Origin: an uncultured Ectothiorhodospiraceae bacterium
GTDB lineage: Bacteria > Pseudomonadota > Gammaproteobacteria > UBA9214
Direction: 5' to 3'
Length of the DNA stretch: 64,000 bases
Assembly: GCA_947259415.1 (NCBI GenBank)
Contig: CAMYMI010000002.1
Coordinates: forward strand, 1-64,000
Shown: one piece after another, positions 18,036 to 27,973 of the stretch
How the letters are laid out: every line of letters begins with the position of its first letter
Numbering within the stretch: the stretch's first letter is position 1
Notes under the pieces: generated by a model
Told to the model about the DNA's origin: nothing
The model's input: the letters and a program-made list of their open reading frames with translations, nothing else
Databases searched by the model: none
Made by a program: the position numbers and the translations under genes

Positions 18036-19472
18036 ATGGATTGGGAAACAGTCATCGGGCTGGAGATACATGCCCAACTCGCGACCCGGAGCAAGATATT
18101 CTCCGGCGCCTCCACCCGCTACGGCGCGGAACCGAACACCCAGGCCTGCGCCGTGGACCTCGGTTTGCCAGGCGTGCTACCGGTGCTGAATGAGGAGGTG
18201 GTGCGCATGGCGGTCAAGTTCGGCCTGGCGACGCATTCCACGGTGGCACCCCGATCGGTATTCGCACGCAAGAATTATTTCTACCCGGACCTGCCCAAGG
18301 GCTACCAGATCAGCCAGTACGAGTTGCCGATCGTGCATGACGGCTACCTCGACATTGAGCTGGATGAAGACACTGTCAAGCGCATCGGCATCACCCGTGC
18401 CCATCTCGAGGAAGATGCCGGGAAATCCCTGCATGAAGATTTTCACGGCATGACCGGCATCGACCTCAATCGTGCCGGGACTCCGCTGCTGGAGATCGTT
18501 TCCGAACCGGATATGCGTTCGGCAAAAGAGGCCATCGCCTACATGAAGAAGATCCACTCACTGGTCAGGTATCTCGGGATCTGTGATGGCAACATGCAGG
18601 AGGGTTCATTTCGCTGTGATGCCAATGTCTCGGTGCGGCCAAAGGGACAGGAGGCGTTCGGTACGCGTACCGAGCTCAAGAACATCAATTCATTCCGCTT
18701 TGTCGAGCAGGCCATCAACTACGAGGTCGAGCGTCAGATTGCCGTGCTCGAGAGTGGTGGTACGGTGGTACAGGAGACGCGCCTGTTCGATGCCGACAGG
18801 CATGAGACCCGCCCCATGCGTACCAAGGAAGAAGCGAATGACTATCGCTATTTTCCGGATCCCGACTTATTGCCGGTCGAAATCGACCAGGCATTTATCG
18901 CTGAAGTAACACTGTCCCTGCCGGAGTTGCCCGACGTGAAGAAGCAGCGTTTCATGGATGACTTCGGTCTGTCAGCTTATGATGCGGGCGTTCTGACGGC
19001 AACGCGGGAACTGGGCGACTACTTCGAGACCGTGGTCGAGTCATCCGGAGGACAGGGCAAGTTGTCCGCCAACTGGGTGATGGGCGAGTTGTCCGGTGCT
19101 CTCAACAAGGCCGGACTGGAGATCGATGCGAGCCCGGTCAGTGCCGGCGCACTGGGAGGGATGTTGCGGCGTATCGAGGATGGCACCATCTCCGGCAAGA
19201 TCGCCAAGCAGGTATTCGAGGCCCTGTGGGCTGGCGAGGGTACAGCCGATGAGATCATTGAAAGCCAGGGGTTGAAGCAGATCACTGACAGTTCAGCGAT
19301 CGAGGGCATCATCAGGGAAGTACTGGAGAACAGCCCGACGCAGGTTGAGCAATACCGCAATGGCCAGGAAAAGGTGTTCGGGTACTTCGTCGGCCAGGTC
19401 ATGAAGGCCACTCAGGGCAAGGCCAACCCGAAACAGGTCAACGAACTGCTCAAAAAGATGATAAATGACTGA
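18036..19472 (+). CDS. gatB: Asp/Glu-tRNA amidotransferase subunit B
   Basis: GatB binds the mischarged tRNA and phosphorylates and amidates the attached acid. The 478-residue product starts [15 protein letters not shown]. It has the conserved [12 protein letters not shown] and [20 protein letters not shown] regions and the C-terminal YqeY-like tail ([16 protein letters not shown]). The ATG at 18036 is clear from homology, but the region before it has no good Shine-Dalgarno site; the upstream REP-like palindrome may have disturbed it. Confidence 0.97.
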   Translation: MDWETVIGLEIHAQLATRSKIFSGASTRYGAEPNTQACAVDLGLPGVLPVLNEEVVRMAVKFGLATHSTVAPRSVFARKNYFYPDLPKGYQISQYELPIVHDGYLDIELDEDTVKRIGITRAHLEEDAGKSLHEDFHGMTGIDLNRAGTPLLEIVSEPDMRSAKEAIAYMKKIHSLVRYLGICDGNMQEGSFRCDANVSVRPKGQEAFGTRTELKNINSFRFVEQAINYEVERQIAVLESGGTVVQETRLFDADRHETRPMRTKEEANDYRYFPDPDLLPVEIDQAFIAEVTLSLPELPDVKKQRFMDDFGLSAYDAGVLTATRELGDYFETVVESSGGQGKLSANWVMGELSGALNKAGLEIDASPVSAGALGGMLRRIEDGTISGKIAKQVFEALWAGEGTADEIIESQGLKQITDSSAIEGIIREVLENSPTQVEQYRNGQEKVFGYFVGQVMKATQGKANPKQVNELLKKMIND

Positions 19473-19537
19473 TTGCGGATCCTGTTCCTGGGGTGACGTG
19501 TCTGAAACCGATCCGACTTCAGTCGGGTTTGAAATAT

Positions 19538-19702
19538 CACCGTAGAGGCGCAGAGGACGCAAAGAACAAACACAGGAAAATAATGGTTAGAAAATAACTG
19601 CGGCCCGCTGATATTGCATAGACGTCAAGAGTTCCGAACTCCCCTCACCACAATAAAACTTTTTTAGGTTTTTCTTTGCGACCTTTGCGCCTCTGCGGTG
19701 AG
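19538..19702. repeat. MITE-like element with long terminal inverted repeats
   Basis: CACCGTAGAGGCGCAGAGG... at 19538-19566 is matched in inverse by ...CCTCTGCGGTGAG at 19671-19702; the two arms agree at most positions over about 30 bases. The roughly 165-base unit lies between gatB and pdxB and encodes nothing. The arm sequence belongs to a well known scattered repeat type that often yields the false peptide LTAEAQRSQRK when translated. A mobile non-coding element is inferred. Confidence 0.6.
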
Positions 19703-19726
19703 ATTTTTTGTCTTTATGGTTAACCA

Positions 19727-20878
19727 ATGAAGATCATTGCCGACGAGAACATCCCTTGCGTGGAGAAGGCCTTTTCCACGCTGGGCGATGTGACCCTGGT
19801 CTCCGGTCGGGAACTGCAGGCCGGCCAGGTGCGCGATGCCGATGTCCTGCTGGTGCGCTCCGTGACCCGAGTGGGTGCGGAACTGCTTGAAGGCTCGCGT
19901 GTACGCTTTGTCGGTTCGGCCACCATCGGTTTCGATCACGTCGATCTGGACTATCTCAAGACACACAATATCGGTTTTTCGACGGCACCCGGCAGTAATG
20001 CTGTCTCGGCTGCCGAATATGTCGTCAGCGCACTGCTGGCGCTGTCCGAGCGGCAACAATTCAAACTTGCCGACAAGACCATCGGCATCATCGGTTATGG
20101 CAATGTCGGGTCGCGCGTGTGCCGGAAGCTCGGCGTACTGGGTGTCCAGTGCCTAGTGAATGACCCGCCGTTACAGGAGCAGGGCGGGGTGCAGGAATTC
20201 GTCGGGCTGGATGAAATCCTGGGGACCGATATCATTACCCTGCATGTGCCGCTAACGCACACAGGCAGGTATCCGACCTTTCATCTTATCGATGAAGCCT
20301 TCATGAAACGGCTCAGGCCGCACACCATCCTGGTGAATACGGCGCGCGGCGCGGCCGTCGACAACCGTGCTCTCGAGCGGCTGCTCGAAGGGCGGCCGGA
20401 TTTGTCGGTTGTGCTGGATGTCTGGGAAGATGAGCCGGCGATTGATATCGCGCTGCTGCAAAAGGTCGTCCTGGGTACCCCGCACATCGCCGGCTACAGC
20501 CTGGATGGCAAGATGCGCGGCACCGAGATGGTCTACCGGGCCGTGTGCGCGCACTTCGGCCTGGCCGGGCCATGGCAGGCGGCAGACGACCTGCCGGCCG
20601 GCCAGTCACTGGACCTGGCGGCGTCGGCTGATACCGACCCGGACGCGTGCCTGCGCAGGGTGGTGTTCCATGCCTACGATATACGTCTCGATGACCGGCG
20701 TTTGCGGGAATTGCTGGGTCTGGAGCCGGCAGAACGTGCCGGTTACTTCGACCGGTTGCGCAAGGAATACCCCCTACGGCGCGAGTTTTCCGAGACCACG
20801 CTCAGGCTGGGCCGCCCGCATGCCGCCCTGCGGCCGGTGTTCGAGGGGCTGGGCTTCAAGGTGCTCTGCGGCGACTGA
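19727..20878 (+). CDS. pdxB: Erythronate-4-phosphate dehydrogenase
   Basis: PdxB carries out the second step of the DXP-dependent vitamin B6 pathway, oxidising 4-phosphoerythronate. The 383-residue product has the PdxB start (MKIIADENIPCVEKAFSTLG), the NAD-binding loop GYGNVGSRVCRKLG, catalytic regions VNTARGAAVDNRAL and VLDVWEDEP, the His region TPHIAGYSLDGK, and the family-specific C-terminal dimer domain. It stands alone behind the repeat element and converges with the moeB-like gene. Confidence 0.95.
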   Translation: MKIIADENIPCVEKAFSTLGDVTLVSGRELQAGQVRDADVLLVRSVTRVGAELLEGSRVRFVGSATIGFDHVDLDYLKTHNIGFSTAPGSNAVSAAEYVVSALLALSERQQFKLADKTIGIIGYGNVGSRVCRKLGVLGVQCLVNDPPLQEQGGVQEFVGLDEILGTDIITLHVPLTHTGRYPTFHLIDEAFMKRLRPHTILVNTARGAAVDNRALERLLEGRPDLSVVLDVWEDEPAIDIALLQKVVLGTPHIAGYSLDGKMRGTEMVYRAVCAHFGLAGPWQAADDLPAGQSLDLAASADTDPDACLRRVVFHAYDIRLDDRRLRELLGLEPAERAGYFDRLRKEYPLRREFSETTLRLGRPHAALRPVFEGLGFKVLCGD

Positions 20879-20901
20879 CAGCGGACGCCGGGTGTTCCAG
20901 G

Positions 20902-21651
20902 CTAGGCGGCTTGGCCACACACCGGGCACTCCGGGTCGCGTGGCACCTTCAGGGTGCGCCACTCGTGGTGGTAACCGTCGAATACGACCAGGCGCCCGCA
21001 CAGGTCTTCCCCCAGTGACAACACCACCTTCATAGCCTCCAGCGCCTGCAGGCTGCCGATAATGCCGACCAGCGGCGCCAATACCCCATTGTCCGTACAG
21101 TTCTGGTCCGGGTCTTCACCTTCCCGGTACAGGCAGCCGTAACAGGGACTGTCGTGGCGTCCCGGGATGAATACGGCCACCTGTCCCTCCAGGCGAACTC
21201 CGGCACCCGAGACCAGCGGTGTCCTGTGAGTGAAGCAGGACCGGTTGACGGCGAAGCGGGTGTTGAAGTTGTCGCTGCAGTCCAGCACCACGTCGGCCTC
21301 GTTTACTGCCTGTTCCAGCCGGTTGCCCTGCAGGCGCTCGACAATCGGGGTGATCCTTACCTCCGGGTTGATAGCGGCCAGGGTGTCCTGTGCCGAGGCG
21401 ACCTTGTCCCGGCCGATGTCGCTCTCGTGGTGAAGGATCTGGCGTTGCAGGTTGGACAGTTCCACCTGGTCATCATCGGCAATGACCAGGTGGCCCACAC
21501 CTGCCGTTGCCAGGTAGATGGCGGCCGGAGAGCCCAGCCCGCCTGCCCCCACGATCAGGGCGCGTGTTGCAAGCAGTTTTTCCTGGCCTGCGACGCCCAC
21601 CTGCGGAAGCAGGATCTGGCGGCTGTAGCGCAGCAGCTGGTCATCGTTCAT
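20902..21651 (-). CDS. moeB: MoeB/ThiF-type sulfur-carrier adenylyltransferase
   Basis: This 249-residue E1-like enzyme activates a small ubiquitin-like sulfur carrier (MoaD or ThiS) by adenylating its C-terminal Gly-Gly. It shows the ATP loop GAGGLGSPAAIYLATAGVG, DDDQVELSNLQRQI, the DCSDNFNTRF region and zinc-binding Cys pairs (CYGCLY and CPVCG). Length equals E. coli MoeB. Position after prmC-prfA-hemA is usual. ThiF cannot be excluded, as no thi or moa gene lies nearby. Confidence 0.88.
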   Translation of the reverse strand: MNDDQLLRYSRQILLPQVGVAGQEKLLATRALIVGAGGLGSPAAIYLATAGVGHLVIADDDQVELSNLQRQILHHESDIGRDKVASAQDTLAAINPEVRITPIVERLQGNRLEQAVNEADVVLDCSDNFNTRFAVNRSCFTHRTPLVSGAGVRLEGQVAVFIPGRHDSPCYGCLYREGEDPDQNCTDNGVLAPLVGIIGSLQALEAMKVVLSLGEDLCGRLVVFDGYHHEWRTLKVPRDPECPVCGQAA

Positions 21652-21749
21652 TGGCGGGTTCCGGGTCGTTTGTCGGGTACCTGTGCCGGTAGGGTTGCAA
21701 CGCCGGTGCCGTCCCTGAACTACGGCATGCCGGATCCCGGGCTGTTTGT

Positions 21750-22142
21750 TTACAGATAGCGGCGCAGGTAATCAGGCCGCTGGTCACGGCAGCCGTGCGG
21801 CCGGCGCAGGTAGCGCGTGATGAACACATCGCGGGTACATTCCGCCTGGTCGTGAACGGGGTCGCTGCATTCAATATCTTCGATATAGTAGAACACGGCG
21901 CGCATGCAGCGGCACACCAGCCCGGTTTCCAGCTGGTAGCCGAATTCATTCAGCAGGGCCTCGATTACCTGGAGGGTGATCTGGCGGACGTTGTAACGGA
22001 CCACCATTCGGTTACGGGAAATAATACGGACCTCGCTGACGCCCTTGACGTCACGCAGCAGCCGGGCCGCGGATCGTACCCTGTCCGGATTTGCGTCCGC
22101 GCCACCGAGCCGGATTGTCCGCCGTTTGTATTTCTCGGTCAC
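21750..22142 (-). CDS. HMA-like protein without CxxC and with a Cys-rich tail, unknown
   Basis: From GTG 22142 the product has 130 residues. Residues 15-70 look like a heavy-metal-associated ferredoxin fold (RLLRDVKGVSEVRII, MVVRYNVRQITLQVIEALLNEFGY), yet the metal-binding CxxC loop is missing. The last 60 residues contain five cysteines at 77, 79, 92, 102 and 118, with many charged residues. This suggests metal or disulfide chemistry in the tail rather than in the fold. A longer form from ATG 22199 would overlap the prmC end by 17 bases. It lies between prmC and the moeB-like gene on the same strand. No function is assigned. Confidence 0.6.
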   Translation of the reverse strand: MTEKYKRRTIRLGGADANPDRVRSAARLLRDVKGVSEVRIISRNRMVVRYNVRQITLQVIEALLNEFGYQLETGLVCRCMRAVFYYIEDIECSDPVHDQAECTRDVFITRYLRRPHGCRDQRPDYLRRYL

Positions 22143-22182
22143 TCTCTGAGTATAACGCCAAAGTAATCGTGCGACAGCCGGG

Positions 22183-23034
22183 TCACGATCCCGGGCCATA
22201 CCTGCCCATGGTGACCCGGCCGAGTCCGCTGCCGTCGTTATGGGTGCTGACTTCGCTGTAGCCCTCGGCCTGCAGGAGTTGCATGACTTTTCCCCCCTGG
22301 TCGTAGCCATGTTCCACTATCAGCCAGCCATCCCGGCGCAGGTGATCGTTTGCGCAGCGCGCAATCTGCCGCAGCGCGTCCATGCCCTCGGGACCGGCTA
22401 CCAGTGCCTGGCGTGGATCAAAGCGCACGTCACCCGAATCCAGGTGTGGATCCCGTTCGGCCACGTAGGGGGGGTTGCTGAGGATGACATCGAAGCGGCC
22501 AGCCGGCAGGGATTTGCACCAGTCACCTGCGATGAACCGGACATTGCCCAGGCCGAGCCGCTCCGCATTGTGCCTGGCAACCGTCAGGGCCAGTTCCGAT
22601 ATGTCCGTGGCGATGATTTCACAGCGCGGCCTTTCGGTCGCGATGGCCAGCGCAATGGCGCCACTGCCGGTACCCAGGTCGGCCACCCGCAGCGGTGTAT
22701 CAGGAGGCAGCTTGCCCAGGGCCTGTTCCACCAGGGTTTCGGTCTCTGGCCGCGGGATCAGGGTGTCGGGCGTGACGGCCAGTGGCAGTGACCAGAATTC
22801 GCGCTCACCGGTCAGGTGAGCCACGGGCTCCCCGCGGGCACGGCGCCTGAGCAGTTGCCCGAAGCATTCCAGTTCGCGTTGATCAATGCTGCGCTCCGGC
22901 CAGGTGCGCAGGTAGCTACGTGGTTTGCCGAGACAGGCAGCAAGCAGTATCTCTGTGTCCAGGCGCGCCGATTCGGTACCGAGTTCACGGCTGGCCTGTT
23001 CCAGCAGCGTTCTGATAGACGGGGTATCAATCAC
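22183..23034 (-). CDS. prmC: Peptide chain release factor N5-glutamine methyltransferase
   Basis: PrmC (HemK) methylates the Gln of the GGQ motif in release factors. The 283-residue product has an N-terminal helical domain (LEQASRELGTESARLDTEILL), the SAM-binding motif RVADLGTGSGAIALA and the substrate motif NPPY (ILSNPPYVAE). It directly follows prfA, its substrate gene, with a 14-base gap. Confidence 0.96.
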   Translation of the reverse strand: MIDTPSIRTLLEQASRELGTESARLDTEILLAACLGKPRSYLRTWPERSIDQRELECFGQLLRRRARGEPVAHLTGEREFWSLPLAVTPDTLIPRPETETLVEQALGKLPPDTPLRVADLGTGSGAIALAIATERPRCEIIATDISELALTVARHNAERLGLGNVRFIAGDWCKSLPAGRFDVILSNPPYVAERDPHLDSGDVRFDPRQALVAGPEGMDALRQIARCANDHLRRDGWLIVEHGYDQGGKVMQLLQAEGYSEVSTHNDGSGLGRVTMGRYGPGS

Positions 23035-23048
23035 CGCGGGGTTGTGAT

Positions 23049-24140
23049 CTAGGCGCCCTGTGTATCCAGTGCGGCGAGCTGGTCGGCCTGATTCTCGCTG
23101 ACCAGCGGATCGATAACCTGGTCGAGGCTGCCGGCCATGATTTCGTCCAGCTTGTAGAGTGTCAGGTTGATGCGGTGATCGGTCAGGCGTCCCTGCGGGA
23201 AATTGTAGGTACGGATGCGTTCCGAACGATCGCCGCTACCCACCAGGGAGCGACGGGTTTCCGTTACCTCGGCCTTTTGTTTCTCCAGTTCTATATCCAG
23301 CAGGCGCGCCGCCAGCAGGGACATGGCGTGTGCCCGGTTCTTGTGCTGGGAGCGTTCGTCCTGACATTCCACTACGATCCCCGTCGGCAGGTGGGTCAGG
23401 CGAATGGCCGAATCAGTCTTGTTGACATGCTGCCCGCCGGCCCCGGATGCACGGAAGGTATCCACCTTCAGGTCCGCGGGATTGACCTCGATAGTGTCGA
23501 TTTCATCGGCCTCGGGCAGCACAGCAACCGTGGCAGCGGAGGTGTGGATGCGCCCCTGGGACTCGGTCTCCGGCACACGCTGCACGCGGTGCGCACCGGA
23601 TTCGAATTTCAGGCGCGAATAGGCGCCCTGGCCGATAACCCGAGCAATGATTTCCTTGTAACCGCCGTGCTCGCCGCTACTCTCGCTTAGGGCTTCCACC
23701 GTCCAGCCGCGGATTTCCGCATAACGGGAATACATGCGGAACAGGTCACCGGCAAACAGGGCCGCTTCATCACCGCCGGTGCCGGCTCGAATCTCCAGGA
23801 AGATATTGCTGTTGTCATGAGGGTCCTTCGGCAGCAGCAGTTTCTGCAGTTCAACCTCGAGTTTGGCAATGCGTTCATTAGCCCAGTTGAGTTCGTCCTC
23901 GGCCATGTTCTGCATGTCGGGATCAGGGTCAGCGAGCATTTCCCTGGCAGATGACACGTCCTCCCGGGCCTGGCGGTAGGCGCGGTAATGATTCACCAGT
24001 GGCGTCAGCTGGGCATACTCCATTGACAGTTTCCGGTAACGGTCCTGATCCGCAATGGTCTCGGCATCGGCGAGCAAGGCGCTGATTTCGAGGTGGCGTT
24101 CTTCGATGCTTTCAAGCTTGCCAAGAATGGATGCTTTCAT
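23049..24140 (-). CDS. prfA: Peptide chain release factor 1
   Basis: RF1 reads UAA and UAG stop codons. The 363-residue product has the GGQ motif ([15 protein letters not shown]) that reaches the peptidyl-transferase centre and the PxT stop-reading motif as PET in [14 protein letters not shown], which marks RF1 rather than RF2. It lies between hemA and prmC, in the conserved hemA-prfA-prmC order. Confidence 0.97.
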   Translation of the reverse strand: MKASILGKLESIEERHLEISALLADAETIADQDRYRKLSMEYAQLTPLVNHYRAYRQAREDVSSAREMLADPDPDMQNMAEDELNWANERIAKLEVELQKLLLPKDPHDNSNIFLEIRAGTGGDEAALFAGDLFRMYSRYAEIRGWTVEALSESSGEHGGYKEIIARVIGQGAYSRLKFESGAHRVQRVPETESQGRIHTSAATVAVLPEADEIDTIEVNPADLKVDTFRASGAGGQHVNKTDSAIRLTHLPTGIVVECQDERSQHKNRAHAMSLLAARLLDIELEKQKAEVTETRRSLVGSGDRSERIRTYNFPQGRLTDHRINLTLYKLDEIMAGSLDQVIDPLVSENQADQLAALDTQGA

Positions 24141-24159
24141 AATGCGGGTGACGGCTGGC

Positions 24160-25416
24160 TCAGCTGTTCTTCAGCCGGAACAGGGAACGGACGGCATCGA
24201 GCAGGCCGGTCTGGCCGTCCACAATCGCCTGACGCAGGTTGACGCTGGGTTCATGTGCCAGCTTGTTGATCAGGTTACGCGTCAAGGACTCCATAACTTC
24301 CTGAGGATCCTTGCCGCTGGCGAGCTGGCGACTGGCCTTTTCCAGTTCCTGGGCGCCGACGGACTCGGCATGCTCGCGGTAGGCACGTACGGCAGGCACG
24401 GCATCCAGCGAGCGCACCCATGACATGAAGTGTTCAACCTGGACATCAATGATCTCCTCGGCCTGTTCGGCTGCATCCTGGCGTGATTTCAGGTTTTCCT
24501 CGATCACTTCCTGCAGGTCGTCCACAGTATAGAAATAGACATCATCGAGTTCGGCGATGTCGCGGGCGATGTCACCGGGGACAGCGATATCCACCATGAA
24601 CACTGGACGGTGCTTGCGTTTACGCAACGCCTTGCTGACCATCACCTTGTCGAGAATATGGGTTGGACTCCCGGTCGACGAGATCACAATATCGGCTTCC
24701 ATCAGGTGCGCCGGAATCTGGTCCAGTGCAATCCCGTAGCCGTTGAACCGGTCGGCGAGCTCGTGGGCGCGTTCGATGGTGCGGTTGGCGATAATGATCT
24801 TACCAATCCCGTGATCGTGCAGGTGGCGTGTGGCCAGCTCGATGGTTTCGCCGGCGCCGATCAGCAGGGCGGTATTCTTCTCGAAGCTCCCGAAGATCTG
24901 GCGAGCCAGGCTGACGGCGGCAAAGGCCACCGATACCGGACTGGCGCCGATGGCCGTGTCAGTTCGGATCTGCTTGGCAACCGAGAAGGTATGCTGAAAC
25001 AGGCGATTCCCCAGGGTATCGAGAGTGCCTGCGTGGGTCGCCTGCTGGTAGCTTGCCTTCATCTGTCCCAGGATCTGGGGTTCACCGAGTATCATGGAAT
25101 CGAGACCGGCGGCGACCCGCAGGATGTGGCGCACCGCCCCGGCATCCTCGTAGCTGTAGAAGTGCGGTTGCAGTTTGTTCCGCTCCAGACCGTGGAAGCG
25201 GCACAGCCAGTCGGCGATGGTTTCGAGTTTCTGCCCCTGTTCCGTGCAGTAGAGTTCGGTGCGGTTGCAGGTCGACAGGATGGCCGCTTCCTGGACACCC
25301 TCCAGTGCGATCAGTTCGCCCAGCGCCCCTGGCAGGCGCTCAGGCGGGAACGCAACCTGCCCGCGAATTTCCACGGGAGCTGTGCGGTGATTGATACCGA
25401 GAACCGTCAGGCGCAT
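24160..25416 (-). CDS. hemA: Glutamyl-tRNA reductase
   Basis: HemA reduces Glu-tRNA to glutamate semialdehyde, the first committed step of haem and sirohaem synthesis by the C5 route. The 418-residue product starts [19 protein letters not shown]. The catalytic Cys is in [12 protein letters not shown], and the NADPH domain ([16 protein letters not shown]) and C-terminal dimer helices follow. I chose ATG 25416 by homology; the open frame extends 38 codons further, but those look non-coding. The ribosome binding site is weak. Confidence 0.96.
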   Translation of the reverse strand: MRLTVLGINHRTAPVEIRGQVAFPPERLPGALGELIALEGVQEAAILSTCNRTELYCTEQGQKLETIADWLCRFHGLERNKLQPHFYSYEDAGAVRHILRVAAGLDSMILGEPQILGQMKASYQQATHAGTLDTLGNRLFQHTFSVAKQIRTDTAIGASPVSVAFAAVSLARQIFGSFEKNTALLIGAGETIELATRHLHDHGIGKIIIANRTIERAHELADRFNGYGIALDQIPAHLMEADIVISSTGSPTHILDKVMVSKALRKRKHRPVFMVDIAVPGDIARDIAELDDVYFYTVDDLQEVIEENLKSRQDAAEQAEEIIDVQVEHFMSWVRSLDAVPAVRAYREHAESVGAQELEKASRQLASGKDPQEVMESLTRNLINKLAHEPSVNLRQAIVDGQTGLLDAVRSLFRLKNS

Positions 25417-25577
25417 GTCGGAATAAGAACAACCCTGAAACAAACCCAAAATTCTGCATGGTGAACTGATTGAATACAAGCTGCATTTCATTATGCCGGC
25501 CGTCATACAGGTATAAAACGGAGGCTGCACGTGGTGTTACCTGAATTAACAAACTATCCCACGGGCAAGCTGCTAGA

Positions 25578-27347
25578 ATGTCGGGCATGTATGCACAACA
25601 GCCATCTACTCCCGGTTACCTGCTCAGGACGGGTCTGATTATTTCACTGGTGTGGACGTTATTTGCCTGCACTATGCCGGGCGGTACGCAAACCCGCGCC
25701 AGCGAAACTGAAATTGTCGAAACGCCTGAAGAGGTTGTCGAGAGTGTGCCCGCAAGACAGGTTGAGCCGCTTACCCAGCAGCTACTCTACGATATCCTGC
25801 TGGGTGAAATATCGGGCCAGCGCGGGCGCTTCGATGTCTCTGTGCCACATTATCTGCAGGCCGCCATGGACTCCTATGATCCACGCGTCGCCGAGCGGGC
25901 GGTTACCATGGCTACGTTTGCCAAGCAGTTCAACGTGGCCGCGCAGGCCGCGCAGCGCTGGATAGCGCTGGATCCGGAGAACCTCGAGGCCCGCAAGGTG
26001 CTGACCGCGCTGGCCCTGCGTACAGGTGAAACGGATGAGGTGGTCATGCAGCTGGAATACCTCATCAGTGCGTCCGCCGACCTCGAAGCGGGATTCAGTC
26101 TCGCCACCGCTATCCTGTCCAGGCACGCTGACAAAAAGGCCTCATTGCAGGCCATGGAACGCCTGGCCGCACGCTATCCCGAGAGTCCCGAGGCACTGCT
26201 CGGTGTCAGCCGGCTAGCCATCCTCAATGAGGAGTTCACGCGTGCCCTGCAGGCCGTTGAGCAGGCCCTAGAGAAGCGACCGGGCACACCGGGGGCAGAG
26301 ATCCTCAGGGCACAGATCCTGATTCAGCAGGACAGGAAGACCGAGGCGCTGCAGGCACTGGCGCAGGCGGTTGAGCGTGATCCCAAGAATGCCGAGCTGC
26401 TGTTTGCCTACAGCCATCTGCTGCTCGATGCGGATGACCAGGAAGGTGCCAGGCAGCAGTTGCGCACTGTCATCGGGCTGGATCCGGCCAATGCAAATGC
26501 ACTCTATTCGCTCGCCCTGCTGGAGCTGGAGGCCAAGGAGACCAGGGCCGCTGAACGGCACCTGAAGCAGCTGCTGGAACTGGGAGAGAAACAGCAGAGT
26601 GTCTATTACTACCTGGGCTATGCCGCACAGGAGCAGGGCAACGATGCAAGCGCCATCGAGTGGTACCGCAAGGTGGAGGAGGGCGAATACTGGACGCAGT
26701 CACGGTTGCGCATCGGCAAGCTCATGGCCGGGCAGGGCCGGCTGGAGGAAATGCGCGCTGAAATGCGGGTGCTGCGCCGGAACAATCCGGATAATGCCGT
26801 TGCCATCTACCTGGTAGAAGGGCAGGTGTTGTCGGACCTTGCCCTCCATGATGATGCCTATGCACTTTATGAGCAGGCGCTGGTGAACAACCCGGACAAT
26901 GAAGATCTGCTCTATTCACGCGCACTGGTTGCGGAAAAGATCAATCGCATCGATCTTGCCGAGGAGGACATGCGGCGCATCCTGGCCACTGACCCGGATA
27001 ATGTCAGGACCCTCAACGCGCTTGGCTACACACTGGCCGACCGCACCGATCGTTATGCTGAGGCCCTGCAGTACATACAGAAGGCCTTTGCACAGAACCC
27101 GGACGACCCGGCCATCATCGACAGCATGGGCTGGGTCCATTTCCGGCTGGGCAAGCTGGATGAGGCCAAAAATTATCTGCAACAGGCCTGGGACATGACC
27201 GGTGACGGTGAAATCGGCGCCCATCTGGGAGAGGTCCTGTGGATGCAGGGTGAGCATGACGAGGCACGCCGCATCTGGGAGGAGGCCCGGAAGAACGCCC
27301 CAGATAATCCTGTTCTGAGAAAAGTGCTCGACCGCTTCATGCCGTGA
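25578..27347 (+). CDS. TPR-repeat outer membrane lipoprotein
   Basis: The 589-residue product has a lipoprotein signal (LIISLVWTLFAC, lipobox LFAC) and then many tetratricopeptide repeats down its whole length (for example VRTLNALGYTLADRTDRYAEALQYIQKAF and PAIIDSMGWVHFRLGKLDEA, given here as parts). TPR arrays bind partner proteins. The gene is divergent from hemA and overlaps lolB by 4 bases, a layout shared by many gammaproteobacteria, so a role in envelope assembly is plausible but unproven. Starts at 25578 or 25587 are both possible. Confidence 0.85.
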   Translation: MSGMYAQQPSTPGYLLRTGLIISLVWTLFACTMPGGTQTRASETEIVETPEEVVESVPARQVEPLTQQLLYDILLGEISGQRGRFDVSVPHYLQAAMDSYDPRVAERAVTMATFAKQFNVAAQAAQRWIALDPENLEARKVLTALALRTGETDEVVMQLEYLISASADLEAGFSLATAILSRHADKKASLQAMERLAARYPESPEALLGVSRLAILNEEFTRALQAVEQALEKRPGTPGAEILRAQILIQQDRKTEALQALAQAVERDPKNAELLFAYSHLLLDADDQEGARQQLRTVIGLDPANANALYSLALLELEAKETRAAERHLKQLLELGEKQQSVYYYLGYAAQEQGNDASAIEWYRKVEEGEYWTQSRLRIGKLMAGQGRLEEMRAEMRVLRRNNPDNAVAIYLVEGQVLSDLALHDDAYALYEQALVNNPDNEDLLYSRALVAEKINRIDLAEEDMRRILATDPDNVRTLNALGYTLADRTDRYAEALQYIQKAFAQNPDDPAIIDSMGWVHFRLGKLDEAKNYLQQAWDMTGDGEIGAHLGEVLWMQGEHDEARRIWEEARKNAPDNPVLRKVLDRFMP

Positions 27348-27973
27348 GACTGTTTACCGTTCTACTCCTGGCGCTCTACCTGGCAGGGTGTGCTATGGCC
27401 CCGATCGACAGTCGCAAGGGGGCCTATCCGGGGCCGGGGATTGAGGCCTATCCCGTCTGGCAATTCAGGGGACGCGTGTCGCTGACACAGGGCGAGCAGG
27501 GCTGGCATGCCAGCCTCAACTGGCGCGAGGCATCCGGGCATTACCGTCTGAACCTGGCAGGCCCCCTGGGCCAGGCAGCCATGCAGCTTGATGGTGACGG
27601 CGATGGCGTCAGATTAAGGACCGCCAACGGCGAGGAACTCACCGCACGGGATGCCGATGCCCTGGTCGAATCGGCAATCGGTTGGCAATTTCCCGTGACC
27701 GGGATCCGTTACTGGGTGCGGGGGGTGCCGGCGCCTGCGGCCCCTGCCCAGGCCTTCACCGACGAAAACGGACGCCTGGCACGTCTGCTGCAATCCGGCT
27801 GGGACATCCGTTATAACCGCTTCCAGCATGTCGACGGTCGGGACTGGCCGACCCGCATGCATCTGGCGGCCGGTGACATCTCGGTACGCCTGGTGATCGA
27901 TGAATGGCGGTTGTCGGCCGGCGGGCACGTACCAGGTTCAATGGACACCAAGGCTGCCAGCCAGGCCCCATGA
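27344..27973 (+). CDS. lolB: Outer membrane lipoprotein receptor LolB
   Basis: LolB takes lipoproteins from the periplasmic carrier LolA and inserts them into the outer membrane. The 209-residue product begins with its own lipoprotein signal (LLLALYLAGCAMAP) and has the LolB pattern QFRGRVSLTQGEQGWHASLNW, then YRLNLAGPLGQAAMQL and YWVRGVPAP. It starts with GTG in a GTGA overlap with the TPR gene and ends in an ATGA overlap with ispE. Confidence 0.94.
   Translation: MRLFTVLLLALYLAGCAMAPIDSRKGAYPGPGIEAYPVWQFRGRVSLTQGEQGWHASLNWREASGHYRLNLAGPLGQAAMQLDGDGDGVRLRTANGEELTARDADALVESAIGWQFPVTGIRYWVRGVPAPAAPAQAFTDENGRLARLLQSGWDIRYNRFQHVDGRDWPTRMHLAAGDISVRLVIDEWRLSAGGHVPGSMDTKAASQAP

Noticed and set aside
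19664-20059. Frame whose product ends in LTAEAQRSQRKT
   Set aside because: This tail is the known translation artefact of a scattered repeat, and the rest lies antisense to pdxB.
24610-25464. 284-codon frame antisense to hemA
   Set aside because: Shadow of hemA; no ribosome binding site or domain.
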